Shown one piece after another: positions 47,814 through 58,091 of a stretch of DNA of 64,000 nucleotides. Under the pieces are notes generated by a model. The model made no database searches. It saw only the letters and a program-made list of their open reading frames with translations, and was not told the origin of the DNA. This DNA comes from Rebecca billardiae RCC1528 (lineage: Eukaryota; Haptophyta): positions 1,860,001-1,924,000 of the forward strand of contig OZ251228.1 in the NCBI GenBank assembly GCA_965240325.2, given 5' to 3'. Position 1 is the stretch's first letter. Each line of letters opens with the position of its first letter. The position numbers and the translations under genes are program-made.

Positions 47814-49262
47814 ATGGCGTCCGTGCCGAACGCGCACCCGTACGCATGGCCTTACGACGGCGCAATCAAGCGCGAGACCACCGCGCTCATCATCATCGAC
47901 ATGCAGGTCGACTTCTGCGGCGTCGGCGGTTACGTCGAGCAGATGGGATACGACATCTCGCTCACGCGCGCGCCGATCGCGCCGCTCAGCAAGCTGCTCG
48001 CGGCGGCGCGCGCCGTGGGGGTGCGCGTGATCCACACGCGTGAGGGACACCGCCCCACGCTGAGCGACCTGCCGGAGAACAAGCGCGTGCGCTCGAAGGG
48101 CATCGGCGCGGAGATTGGCGCGCCCGGGCCGTGTGGCCGCGTGCTCACGCGCGGCGAGCCGGGCTGGGAGATCATCCCGGAGCTGGCGCCACTGCCGAGC
48201 GAGGATGTCATCGACAAGCCTGGCAAGGGCTGCTTCATGGCCACCGATCTCGACCACCTCCTCCGCACCGCCGGCGTGCGCCACCTGCTGATCGGCGGCA
48301 TCACGACGGACGTGTGCGTGCACACGACGATGCGCGATGCCAACGACATGGGCTACGAGTGCCTGCTGCTGTCGGACGGCACGGCGGCGACGGACCCGAG
48401 CAACCACACGGCGGCCCTCGCCATGGTGGGCATGCAGGGCGGCGTCTTCGGCGCCGTCGCCGACTGCGACGCCGCCGCGCGCATGCTGCAGGCGCTCGGC
48501 CCGGCCAAGCCGCCGCCGCCGCCGCCGGCCGCGGCGCGCAAGGCGCCTCTCGGCGAGCTCAAGCTGCCCAAGGCGAGCCCGCGCGAGTTCAAGGCGCCGG
48601 GCTCGGGGCTCGCGCTCATCATGATCGACTTCCAGCGCGACTTCTTCGAGCCCGGCGGCTTCGCCGCGCAGCTCGGCAACGACATCTCGCAGCTGGCGCC
48701 GTGCGTCGAGCCCGCGAAGCGACTGCTCGCCGCGGCGCGCGCGGCGAGCGTGACCGTCGTGCACACGCTCGAGTGCCACGCGGCGGACGGCTCGGACCTG
48801 CCGCCGGCGAAGAAGGCGCGGTGCCCGTCGATCGGCGAGGTCCTCGACCCCGCGCGCGGCCGCATCCTCATCGAGGGCGAGCCCGGCAACGCGATCATCG
48901 ACTCGCTCGCGCCGGTGGGCGGCGAGCTGATCGTGAACAAGCCGGGCAAGGGCGCGTTCTGGCTGACGGGCCTCCACGAGCGGCTGCAAGCGGTGGGCGT
49001 GACGCACCTGCTCTTCGCCGGCGTGACGACGGAGGTGTGCGTCCAGACCACGATGCGCGAGGCCAACGACCGCGGGTACGACTGCTGCCTCGTCACCGAC
49101 GCCACCGGCTCGTATTTCCCCGAGTTCAAGAAGTCGACGATTGAGATGGTCACCGCGCAGGGCGGCATCGTCGGCTGGGCGGCGTCGGGCGACGAGGTGT
49201 GCGCCGCGCTCGGCGAGCTGGCGGGCAAGGGCTTCAGCACCGTGCCGTGCCGCCAGCAGTGA
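47814..49262 (+). CDS. Tandem double isochorismatase-fold (cysteine hydrolase) protein
   Basis: The ATG at 47814 (MASVPNAHPYAWPYDG) gives 482 residues in one exon. Two complete cysteine-hydrolase domains are fused. Domain 1 (~20-228): Asp29 in LIIIDMQVDF, Lys135 in IDKPGKGCF, Cys168 in GGITTDVCVHTTMRDANDMG. Domain 2 (~264-475): Asp272 in LIMIDFQRDF, Lys376 in VNKPGKGAF, Cys409 in GVTTEVCVQTTMREANDRG. Both Asp-Lys-Cys triads are intact, so both halves could be active. A Pro-rich linker joins them (AKPPPPPPAA). The motif spelling resembles biuret hydrolase and ureidoacrylate amidohydrolase relatives, which split C-N bonds and release ammonia. The bacterial enzymes have one domain per chain, so this is an internal duplication and fusion. 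Most of the frame upstream of 47814 is foldback-element sequence and is not taken as coding. Confidence 0.9.
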   Translation: MASVPNAHPYAWPYDGAIKRETTALIIIDMQVDFCGVGGYVEQMGYDISLTRAPIAPLSKLLAAARAVGVRVIHTREGHRPTLSDLPENKRVRSKGIGAEIGAPGPCGRVLTRGEPGWEIIPELAPLPSEDVIDKPGKGCFMATDLDHLLRTAGVRHLLIGGITTDVCVHTTMRDANDMGYECLLLSDGTAATDPSNHTAALAMVGMQGGVFGAVADCDAAARMLQALGPAKPPPPPPAAARKAPLGELKLPKASPREFKAPGSGLALIMIDFQRDFFEPGGFAAQLGNDISQLAPCVEPAKRLLAAARAASVTVVHTLECHAADGSDLPPAKKARCPSIGEVLDPARGRILIEGEPGNAIIDSLAPVGGELIVNKPGKGAFWLTGLHERLQAVGVTHLLFAGVTTEVCVQTTMREANDRGYDCCLVTDATGSYFPEFKKSTIEMVTAQGGIVGWAASGDEVCAALGELAGKGFSTVPCRQQ

Positions 49263-50260
49263 GTCGGCGAGCACGCGCGCAAGGCCGAACTTCAAGGCGT
49301 TCGCATCGGCTGGGCTCGCGGGCGGGCACCCAGGGCACCCAGGGTCCGCAACAGCCCACCGACACTCGCTTCGCGGCGATTTTCACCTTCGCCCACCGCC
49401 AGTGTCGTGAAACTTCGCGCTCGCGGGTTTGGTGTACGGGCCCGCATAATGAACTGAAAAATGTTAACTTTCCGGGGGGATTATAATCATAATTATATTG
49501 AACGTCTGCTAATAATATATATATATATTATTTGACAACACCACTACTGTCACTTAGTCAAGCGCCGATGTTTTTCAACAGCTACTGCCTACTGCTTACG
49601 CCACTGTTCTGTCGTATATACCACAATATCTCTGAGTAATGGTCGGCCGTGCTGAGTAGTTACTGTCGAGAGAACCGCGCGACGACCACAGACATTGCGG
49701 ACGAAGTGAAGCTTCAGCGTCGTGGATCGAGCTGTCGGCTAATTCTGCGAAGTAATTTCACATCGACACATCGTCTTCGCGGGTCAAAGATTCCCGGACG
49801 GTGACTCGTTCGTCTGATTCTGTCTCAGAAGCATCGAGATGAGGTCGTCAGTAGGATGTGCGTTGCCTTCCATGCTGTTTTGCTGTCGATTCATGATCAG
49901 GTCAGTGTTGATTTTGGATGATTTTGTGCGAGCGCCGCCGCAGCGGTCGCGCCGCCACTGTGTGACTGCGAGTAAAATGTTGGTTGGAAATAAAATGTTG
50001 GTTGGAAATTGGAAATCACTGTAGATTGGCGATTCCTTTGACAGTTACTATAGCTAGGACTAGCTATACAGTTCGTCAGTGCCAGTGGCACGGCAGACGA
50101 CTACACGTAACACGCGCCGTTTACCGTTATTAATTAATCGTCATCTGACTATACACTACGCTGCTAGTTATAGTAGTTAAGCGTCGTCACGACGCTGCCT
50201 ATGCAGCCTATGGCCCCTATGGGGCTATGGCTCGGTATGTCCCGAGTATGTAAGCAGCTA
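49263..50260. other. Intergenic, AT-rich, no supported gene
   Basis: Contains short TA tracts (near 49517) and a tandem GGTTGGAAATAAAATGTT duplication near 49978-50005. No coding support up to the assembly gap. Confidence 0.55.
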
Positions 50261-50360
50261 NNNNNNNNNNNNNNNNNNNNNNNNNNNNNNNNNNNNNNNN
50301 NNNNNNNNNNNNNNNNNNNNNNNNNNNNNNNNNNNNNNNNNNNNNNNNNNNNNNNNNNNN
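50261..50360. other. Assembly gap (100 N)
   Basis: Exactly 100 unknown bases, typical of a scaffold gap of unknown size. The inverted-repeat arm that follows (50361 onwards) probably begins within the missing sequence, so the gap was likely caused by the repeats. Confidence 0.98.
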
Positions 50361-51648
50361 GCACCGCGCACGCACGTGCACTGCGCCCACCTGATGACCG
50401 TGCAGGACCCAAAATCGTTGGTGTCGGGTAGGCCTATGGTTACTGCGACCAGGCACGCGCGTGCGCCCGCAACCTGAGGACGTACACTGCCCACGCACGG
50501 GCATGACAGAGTGCGTCGACACGCGCAATTCAAACACAGTCGTGTAGCAGAGCCAACAACTCACTCTAGAGACGCCTCGAGACAGACCACTGAGCGCGGG
50601 GAAGACGCATAACATCCATGTACACGCTGCCCACCGGGCGCACCAGGGGCTAGAGCGCAGCTCGGCCTCTGGGTGCAGCTTCTCATCCGGCGTGTGCAAG
50701 CTGAGTCACGTCGCCGGCGTCGCACGGCGCCCGCGCTGAGCAACGCGGGTGAGATGAGGTGACGAGCGGCGGCAGAGGGCGGCAGTACACGTGCTCTTGC
50801 TCGGCGCACCACGCGCCGCGCGCGCGGGGACGTCCTCGCGGCCTACGTCGCGTTCTCGCGCGGCGGCGCGACGTGGGAAGGGCGACCCGGACTCAAACCT
50901 CGCAGCGCCCGCGGCAGCGGCGGCCGCGCCCGGACTCGAAGAGTGCCTCAGGAGGGGGGCAGTGTTGCTAATCTGCCCTGAGGCTTATCCCACAAACCCA
51001 CGGGCGGCGCCCCCAGCCGGGCAGCGACACGATGGCGGCCACGCGCGGCGCGCTCGTTCGCTCACATACGGCCGCTGCGGGTGCGCGCGCGCTGCGGGCG
51101 CGGGTCAGGACACCTACCGGCCTCATTCGCGCGCGCTCCCGCCCTCCCTCGCCGCCCTCGCCGCGCGCAGGCACCATCTGCTTTGCGTGCAACGCATCAC
51201 GCCCGCCCGCCCGCCGCGCCGCAACGCGCGCGCGCGCGCGCAGGAGGGCTTTTAAGGGCGAGTTCTCGCGTCTGCCTGGTGCGCATGTGTTCGGCGTGGA
51301 TGCGCAACGCCCGCTTGCCGGCGTGCGCGGACGTGCTCGGCGGCAAACACGGGTTCGGCACCTGCAACAGGCTCGTTCTCCCACCGGTGTCAAGGTATGG
51401 ATGTTTCGAGCAAAACCGGCCAAAATGGCGGATTTCGCAAGCTGCGGGCTGGTCAGAGATTGACGATGTCTGATTGCTGATTGACGATCGTCTGTGTGCT
51501 GACTGCTGGGCGCATATGTCACAGTGTTACTATGCTGCTGCTGTCAGACCTTCGCCGCCGGGGCATACGACTACATACACCGTGTTTGTATACACGCATC
51601 GTCAGCAACCTCTCGCGCTCATACCCGTCAGTGTCACTCAGCGTCATG

Positions 51649-52276
51649 TCAGCTGTCAGGCGCATCAGCGGCTCGTCGTCGCTCGCCACCGACCGCCGGC
51701 GCCAATTCGGTCATCAGGTCGTCAAGATCCACCGCCGCGTCGTCGTCGCGTGCGCGTGCAGCCTGGCCGAGACGGCCGTCGTGCCGACAGCTTTCCTGAG
51801 CCGGCACCATCGAGCGCCAGCGCGTCTCCGTCTTGACCGCTGAGCACTTCATCGCCGACGCGAGCGCAGACTCGGTCTTCGGCGCGTCGGTGGGTGCCGC
51901 CTCGCCCGTCGCCGCGGCTGCTGGTCGGGGGGCGCTATGATGACTGATCGAGCAGTCATCATAGCACTGCGTAGCGGGCGGGAGAGTTGACTCACGTGCT
52001 GACTTGTTTATCTCCATGCCGCGCGGCGCTGACCATAGACGCATCAGGCAGCGCGCGCGTGTGAACGACAGATCCGCCTTCGCTGATCATCAGACCAGCT
52101 GAGTGCCAAGGAACAAGTTGGGCTGCCCGTGTCAGGTGAGCCGCGTCGACGCGTTGCATAGCGCAGCAGACGGCAACAGTATCAACAAGGACAGGCACAC
52201 GCGCAGCATCAGTGCCGCTTCCTCCGTGCACGATGCCGATGTGCGCTTGCGGCAATCGGCCCGGCCAAGCTGACAT
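51649..52276 (-). CDS. Two overlapping small ORFs carried by element T1 (copy 1)
   Basis: The minus frame 52276-51992 encodes 94 residues (MSAWPGRLPQAHIGIVHGGS...) and the overlapping frame 52044-51649 encodes 131 residues (start MRLWSAPRGMEINKSARES, end VGGERRRAADAPDS). Both have ATG starts and both are intact in the second copy of the element. They resemble no family I recognise. Conservation between two very similar copies is weak evidence of coding, so these remain hypothetical. Confidence 0.22.
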
Positions 52277-52514
52277 TCGGCTCGCACAGCGCCGCTCTGA
52301 CCGATGACGCGAAGCGAGCGCCCAAGGAGCAGGCTTGACGGACGAAGAGATGACGCATGCGGTAGTGATCTGTCACTAGCGCGTGCGTGACTAGCGCGCG
52401 AGGCGCCAAGATGCGCGTTCAGCGCGCGCAACCGCGGCGAACGTCGCTTCCCTGCGGGCTCACCGCCGGTCCGCCGGCAGAGCGCCGGCACACCCCGCGC
52501 ACGCGCGAACCGTA

Positions 52515-52574
52515 TGAAAGAGCGCCCGGACCGCAGCGATCTCATGAGATCGCTGCGGTCCGGGCGCTCTTTCA
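52515..52574. repeat. 60-bp perfect palindrome in T1 copy 1
   Basis: TGAAAGAGCGCCCGGACCGC... is followed without spacer by its exact reverse complement, centred on CTCATGAG. It lies 34 bp from the right terminus of the element. An identical palindrome is at 61167-61226. Confidence 0.95.
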
Positions 52575-52641
52575 GCCGACCGCCCTCCCGTGGGTTTGTG
52601 GGATAAGCCTGAGGCTTGCAAACCAAGCCCCCCAAAACGGG

Positions 52642-53337
52642 ATGGCGAGCACTGGGCGACGCGAGGGCCCGCCTGCGCAGCGCTCCCAAGGCCGCATGCG
52701 GGCGTGACAGCCGTGCGCGGGCAATTTGTGGGGGCTAGAAGACCCGTAGGCAGCAATCGTGCCGCCTCGCCGACGCCCTCGCCGCCCTCTCCGCGCGCAG
52801 AGACCTGCCGGATGGCAAGCGCAGTTCTGGAGAAGGCCTGTCCGACGAGCGTGATGGGCACGCGTGCGCCCCTGGGACATTCAAAGGTCGGCTTTTTCGC
52901 TTCTGCGAGATGGGCATGGGTGTACTCAATATCACTGCTTCGCCGGCAGCCATGCCGACATCGATCAGACCGCACACACACGCTCGACAGCTGGCAGACC
53001 AGCAACCGGTTGAAATGGCGGCGCGCGTGATCACAAGGCTGTCGGCGAGGAGACCGCAGTGCGAGCCAAAGGAGGGCGCGCAAGACATGCATCTCGGTCG
53101 TGAGGCGTGCATGAGCCGCGAGCACGGGCACGACGTGCACGGCAAAGCCCGTCATGCGCCTCGACGCGCACGCGCCGCGGCGGACGACCGAGCAGGGCGC
53201 GCGCGCCGCGCAGGCTGGCGGCGGCTGGCCTTCTTGGCGGCGGCTGTCCGGGAGTGCCCGCGCACGCGCAACGCGTATTCAAAGAGCTCCCGGAAGGCAT
53301 CGACTCCTAAGGGACGGTGCCTTTCGCCGCGCGAGGG
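52642..53337. other. Spacer between inverted arms U and U'
   Basis: About 0.7 kb of single-copy sequence forming the loop of the U/U' inverted repeat. The plus frame from 52910 (MGMGVLNITASPAAMPTSIR) and minus frames read moderately protein-like, but none has a recognisable domain. Confidence 0.5.
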
Positions 53338-56300
53338 GTTTTGGGGGGCTTGGTTTGCAAGCCTGAGGGCACCGTGCCCTCTGGAGGGCACCGTGCCCTC
53401 GTGGGGCTCTGAGGGCACGGTGCCCTCGCGGGACGCAGCCTCGCACTGCGCGGCGCGCCGCGATGAGTTCGAGTGGTGGACGGGGGTGCATCGGGTGCTA
53501 GTGACGGTACGATGGGCCGCGACGAGCCCACCATCACCCAGTGATCTCGCGCGGTGCCAGCTCGCCCTCCTCCTCGTCGTCACTCGCACTGGCACCACGT
53601 CGCGCGCGCGCGCGCATGGCTTGCCTTGCGCGCGCTGTGTTCACGCGCAGTCTGCTTGGCAGCAGGGCGACCGTGGCTGGTGGTTGCGGTCGCGGATGAT
53701 TGGAGTGTGTGCAGCTACGCTACATCCGCACGCGACCCGCCCGTCCTCGTCGAGCGCTGGAGAGACACGCGTGTCGCGCATGCACTCGAGTGGAAGCAGG
53801 AGAGCGGCACGCGAGCTTGGCTGCGCGCGCACGACAAGGTGCGCCAACACACAGCTCCTCCCGCCATGAGCACCAGCTACGCACACACCCCTTCCGCGCT
53901 GCCTGACCTGCGAGGCCGCCGCGGTGCGGACACTGCGTGAGACACCCACGGTCAGCGGCCACGGCTGACACGGTCGCGTGCTGCACAGCAATCTGGCTCA
54001 TAGCATACTCTCGCGAGCAATGGCCACATCGACCGGCTAGCCATGTCAGTCCGATCAGCGATGGCGCGACATCGCTGCTGTCTGCCGGTGCCCCTACCCT
54101 CCCGCAATGCCGCCCTTGTTCCTCTTGGAACGGCGGGCTTGATCGCTCCGCGCGCCGCTGACGCTGCTTGAACCGTTCACGGCCGCGCTCGAGCTCGCGC
54201 TCGCTGCATCGGCGGCACCGCCGCCCGTGGTCGTGCTCTCTGTCACCACCGCCGTGGCGGTGCGGATGCTTTACTCGTGCTCTGACTTGTCGCGCGCCGG
54301 CAGCCGCCAAGCGAGCGCCTACGAATCCGGCCGGCAGGGCGGCCGACTTCACTGCCTGCGAGTGCGCGCTGGGAGGAGCTGCAGCCGCGTGCATACCCGG
54401 CGCCCTGGTTCCGGCAGCTGCATCCGCACCCGCCCGACACGCCGCTTGGTGAGCGCCTGACGCCGCATGCGCCGCGAGCGCCGACGGTGCTACTGCTGCA
54501 GCCGGGTGGACCCGGTGCCGAGCCGCTGACGCCTTGCACGTTGCGAACCCCACCGCCATTGCCGCGCCCGTCCGCATGCGCGTGGGACCGCGCTGCTGCG
54601 GCGATGCCGTCAGGCGAGCGGCGCGCGGCCTTGGCACCACCGCCAAAGTGCGAGTACGCGGAAGCGGCTGCTACAGCGCTGGGCTGCGTGCGGGGTGGGG
54701 CACGCCTACCACGCCTCTGCGGATAAGAGCTCCCTAGGCTCCATGCGCCGACGTCCCGTGTGAGCCCTGCAGCACAGCCGCCACGTCAAGTGTGTGCACA
54801 CATCAAGTCTCCAAGTCTCTGTCACAGCGGGATTTTCATTTATTATTCAAATCCATCGAGCGAAAAAAACGGCGGAAATCCCATTTATTGCCACATCGCG
54901 TTCTAAGTAAGTCACAACTGATGATGCTGATGGTACAGCTGCGGTGAAGCTGCCATCGCGAGCAATAGCAGTTGCTGTCTCAGCCGCAGCAGCTACAGCA
55001 GACGCTTGGAGTGGCATGCAGCGACAGGGCGCCCCAAGGTCATGGAGCTGCCCGCGCAGCTGCTCGGACGACAACCTAGTCCGTATTGCCGCCACTCAGC
55101 CGAGCGACGTGCCGCAGCTGCTGGACGTGCAAGGGCTGCTGGTGCCGTGGGCGCTATGGCGCCGAGGGTGGTTACGCCAGCGACAGCGATGGGGTTGACT
55201 GCCACCAGCGCTGCTGCTGTTGCAATCGAAGCTGCAGCAACGGCTGCATGAGCTGTTGACCAGTGTCAGCCGTGGCCGCTGACCGTGGGTGTCTCACGCA
55301 GTGTCCGCACCGCGGCGGCCTCGCAGGTCAGGCAGCGCGGAAGGGGTGTGTGCGTAGCTGGTGCTTATGGCGGGAGGAGCTGTGTGTTGGCGCACCTTGT
55401 CGTGCGCGCGCAGCCAAGCTCGCGTGCCGCTCTCCTGCTTCCACTCGAGTGCATGCGCGACACGCGTGTCTCTCCAGCGCTCGACGAGGACGGGCGGGTC
55501 GCGTGCGGATGTAGCGCAGCTGCACACACTCCAATCATCCGCGACCGCAACCACCAGCCACGGTCGCCCTGCTGCCAAGCAGACTGCGCGTGAACACAGC
55601 GCGCGCAAGGCAAGCCATGCGCGCGCGCGCGCGACGTGGTGCCAGTGCGAGTGACGACGAGGAGGAGGGCGAGCTGGCACCGCGCGAGATCACTGGGTGA
55701 TGGTGGGCTCGTCGCGGCCCATCGTACCGTCACTAGCACCCGATGCACCCCCGTCCACCACTCGAACTCATCGCGGCGCGCCGCGCAGTGCGAGGCTGCG
55801 TCCCGCGAGGGCACCGTGCCCTCAGAGCCCCACGAGGGCACGGTGCCCTCCAGAGGGCACGGTGCCCTCAGGGCAGATTAGCAACACTGCCCCCCTCCTG
55901 AGGCACTCTTCGAGTCCGGGCGCGGCCGCCGCTGCCGCGGGCGCTGCGAGGTTTGAGTCCGGGTCGCCCTTCCCACGTCGCGCCGCCGCGCGAGAACGCG
56001 ACGTAGGCCGCGAGGACGTCCCCGCGCGCGCGGCGCGTGGTGCGCCGAGCAAGAGCACGTGTACTGCCGCCCTCTGCCGCCGCTCGTCACCTCATCTCAC
56101 CCGCGTTGCTCAGCGCGGGCGCCGTGCGACGCCGGCGACGTGACTCAGCTTGCACACGCCGGATGAGAAGCTGCACCCAGAGGCCGAGCTGCGCTCTAGC
56201 CCCTGGTGCGCCCGGTGGGCAGCGTGTACATGGATGTTATGCGTCTTCCCCGCGCTCAGTGGTCTGTCTCGAGGCGTCTCTAGAGTGAGTTGTTGGCTCT

Positions 56301-56488
56301 GCTACACGACTGCGTTTGAATTGCGCGTGTCGACGCACTCTGTCATGCCCGTGCGTGGGCAGTGTACGTCCTCATGTTGCGGGCGCACGCGCGCGCCTGG
56401 TCGCAGTAACCATAGGCCTACCCGACACCAACGATTTTGGGTCCTGCACGGTCATCAGGTGGGCGCAGTGCACGTGCGTGCGCGGTGC
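53338..56488 (-). repeat. Inverted repeat arm U', interrupted by a 2.5-kb element
   Basis: The outer parts (53338-53363 and 55871-56488) are the reverse complement of arm U. The interruption at 53364-55870 is a different element from the one in arm U, inserted at the same spot within a few bases. Confidence 0.8.
53364..55870. mobile_element. 2.5-kb element with 608-bp inverted terminal repeats
   Basis: The arms 53364-53971 and 55263-55870 are exact-length reverse complements with very few differences. The termini TGAGGGCACC / GGTGCCCTCA open into three iterated palindromes (GAGGGCACCGTGCCCTC type) within the first 65 bp of each end, which look like repeated protein-binding sites. The 1.29-kb centre has Ala/Pro-rich open frames (for example plus 54487-54726) without a recognisable transposase. 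A target duplication is not cleanly resolved. Confidence 0.72.
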
Positions 56489-56731
56489 GAGTTGCATCCG
56501 AGCCGCGACGCCTTTGCGCGCGCTGATGCTCGCGTTGGCGGAGAGAGGCGAGGAGCGACCGCCGACGCGTACCTGGGGACTACGTATGACCTTGGTCGAC
56601 TACCAGGCTCGTCGCGTCCGCGCGCACGGGCCGTATTCGTCCGCACCGACGCTCGCGAGGTCCGCTCGCAGCGGCACCGGGGGCACGGTGCCGCCTTTCA
56701 CGGGTTTGAGTCACAAGCCTACGGCCCGCCA
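56489..56731. other. Spacer between U' and the oxygenase duplication
   Basis: GC-rich; one further GGGGGCACGGTGCCGCC palindrome-like site near 56680 resembles the terminal sites of the 2.5-kb element. No gene. Confidence 0.4.
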
Positions 56732-58052
56732 TAAACGCGAGACCGGAGCGCGCGCGCTAGTCATCGGCGCAATTAACCGCCGATCGCCTGAGCGAGGGCC
56801 CGCTCTGAGGCGGTCCGCCCGCGAGGCCGTGCAAGTCCGTGCTCGTCTAATTTGGAGTCATGATCAGTCGTCTATTCTAGTAGTTAAAGATCGGATAATG
56901 ACGGGCCCCGCGCAGATGACTGCTTCGCGGCTCATGCCGCCACCGGCGCTCTTTCCCCTGCTCGTACCACCCCCGGGGGCCTACCCCGCCTTCTTCGCCG
57001 CAGCCTCAAAGTTGGAGCGCACCCGGCCGAGCAGGTACTCGCCCGCCGTGATGGGCTCGTGCCCGTCAGACTCGATCACAGCGTCTCGGTCCGCCTGCAT
57101 GAAGAAGGCGATGGAGTAGCGCGGCCTGGGCGGGGTCGCCTCCTCCTTGGTGGGCATGCGTACGCGGTGCAAGTTCGACAGCAGCCGCCCGTTCGACCAG
57201 CGGCCGAGCATGTCGCCGATGTTGACAGCGATGCCGCCCTCGACTGGGTCCACGCGCAGCCAGCCACCGCCCGCGCCGCCAGTCGCGCGCGGGTTGGCCG
57301 CGCACTCGAGGCCCTCGTTGCCCGGGCGCTGGAAGAGGAGGGTGACGCAGCACCAGTCCGTGTGCGGCCCCGCGCGCCAGTACCCCGCCGGCATCTCCTC
57401 CGGCTTCTCCACCGGCGGGTAGTGCAGCAGGCGCAGCGTGCACTGGCCCTGAGGGCCCCACAGCGTGTGCGAGCGCGCAAGCGTGCCGGCCGCGTTGGAC
57501 GGGCAGGCGGAGGGCTCGAGGAGGGAGAGAACGCGGCAGCCGAGTGCGTGCGCCTGGTCCATCAGCGTGCGCACCGCCGGCTCGAGCTCCCCAGGATGCG
57601 ACGGCCAGCGCCCATCCATCGCGCCCTCACGCGCCGTGATCTGCAGCGACTCCTTCTGATCTGCCGTGTTGGTCGACGGGCGCACCTGCGCCATGTACTC
57701 GTAGCCCACGTTATGGTCTTTCACGAACGGCGACTGAGCGGCCTTGATCTCGCGCGGCTGCGCGAAGAACCCCGCCGACGCCTCGAACGCCGCGTCGATC
57801 GTCTCCTTGGCGATGCCGTGGTGGACGAGCGAAAAGAAGCCGACCGAGCTGGCGGCATCGAACATCTCGCGGGAGCACGCCTCGTCGTCCTGTCGCATGT
57901 CGATGGTGGGGACGGCGCCCTCCGCCGCCTCCTTGGCCCCGAGGCCCGACGCCAGTAGCTCGCGCTCGATCGCCACCTCGGCGGGCTCGTCGTCGTTGGG
58001 CATCCCGCCACGTCCGCAGCGCCCCTTCGTCGCGCGAGGTACCAGACTTGGT
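56732..58052 (-). repeat. Segmental duplication containing the 2OG-oxygenase gene, copy 2
   Basis: Partner of 40619-41919, in direct orientation 16 kb away. It shares the oxygenase coding region and both flanks; beyond 58052 similarity continues in pieces to the AACT insertion site at 58088. Confidence 0.92.
56981..58003 (-). CDS. 2-oxoglutarate/Fe(II) dioxygenase (isopenicillin-N-synthase-like), copy 2
   Basis: From the ATG at 58003 (MPNDDEPAEV), 340 residues. The iron ligands are His214, Asp216 (GPHTDW) and His279 (NLHRV), with the 2-oxoglutarate site Arg295 and Ser297 (RYSIAFF). The N-terminal DIOX_N region (32-62) is complete. It differs from the copy at 40853-41872 by one extra Asn and two substitutions (Ala89, Val94), none near the active site, so both copies should be functional. 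Its ancestral head-to-head partner, an EsV-1-7 gene, is now 4.9 kb away because of the insertion at 58092-62774, so its upstream region beyond about 85 bp is transposon sequence. Confidence 0.88.
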   Translation of the reverse strand: MPNDDEPAEVAIERELLASGLGAKEAAEGAVPTIDMRQDDEACSREMFDAASSVGFFSLVHHGIAKETIDAAFEASAGFFAQPREIKAAQSPFVKDHNVGYEYMAQVRPSTNTADQKESLQITAREGAMDGRWPSHPGELEPAVRTLMDQAHALGCRVLSLLEPSACPSNAAGTLARSHTLWGPQGQCTLRLLHYPPVEKPEEMPAGYWRAGPHTDWCCVTLLFQRPGNEGLECAANPRATGGAGGGWLRVDPVEGGIAVNIGDMLGRWSNGRLLSNLHRVRMPTKEEATPPRPRYSIAFFMQADRDAVIESDGHEPITAGEYLLGRVRSNFEAAAKKAG

Positions 58053-58091
58053 TCACGCCTTCACCGATGATGAGTTCCCGGACGCGCAACT

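Larger units (their letters stand above)
50983..52608 (+). mobile_element. 1.63-kb TIR element 'T1', copy 1
   Basis: It starts GCTTATCCCACAAACCCACG and ends with the exact reverse complement (22-bp perfect inverted terminal repeat). It is flanked by a perfect 5-bp duplication CTGAG (50978-50982 and 52609-52613). A near-identical 1,620-bp copy in opposite orientation is at 61133-62752 with its own 5-bp duplication. It contains a 60-bp perfect palindrome close to one end and a 12-bp-arm hairpin near 51936-51965. No transposase domain is recognisable, so it is probably mobilised in trans; the superfamily is not clear from a 5-bp target duplication. Confidence 0.88.
50361..52641 (+). repeat. Inverted repeat arm U, interrupted by a 1.63-kb element
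   Basis: The parts 50361-50982 and 52614-52641 are the reverse complement of 55871-56488 and 53338-53363. Removing the inserted element at 50983-52608 restores a continuous arm. The arm has no recognisable gene. Confidence 0.8.
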
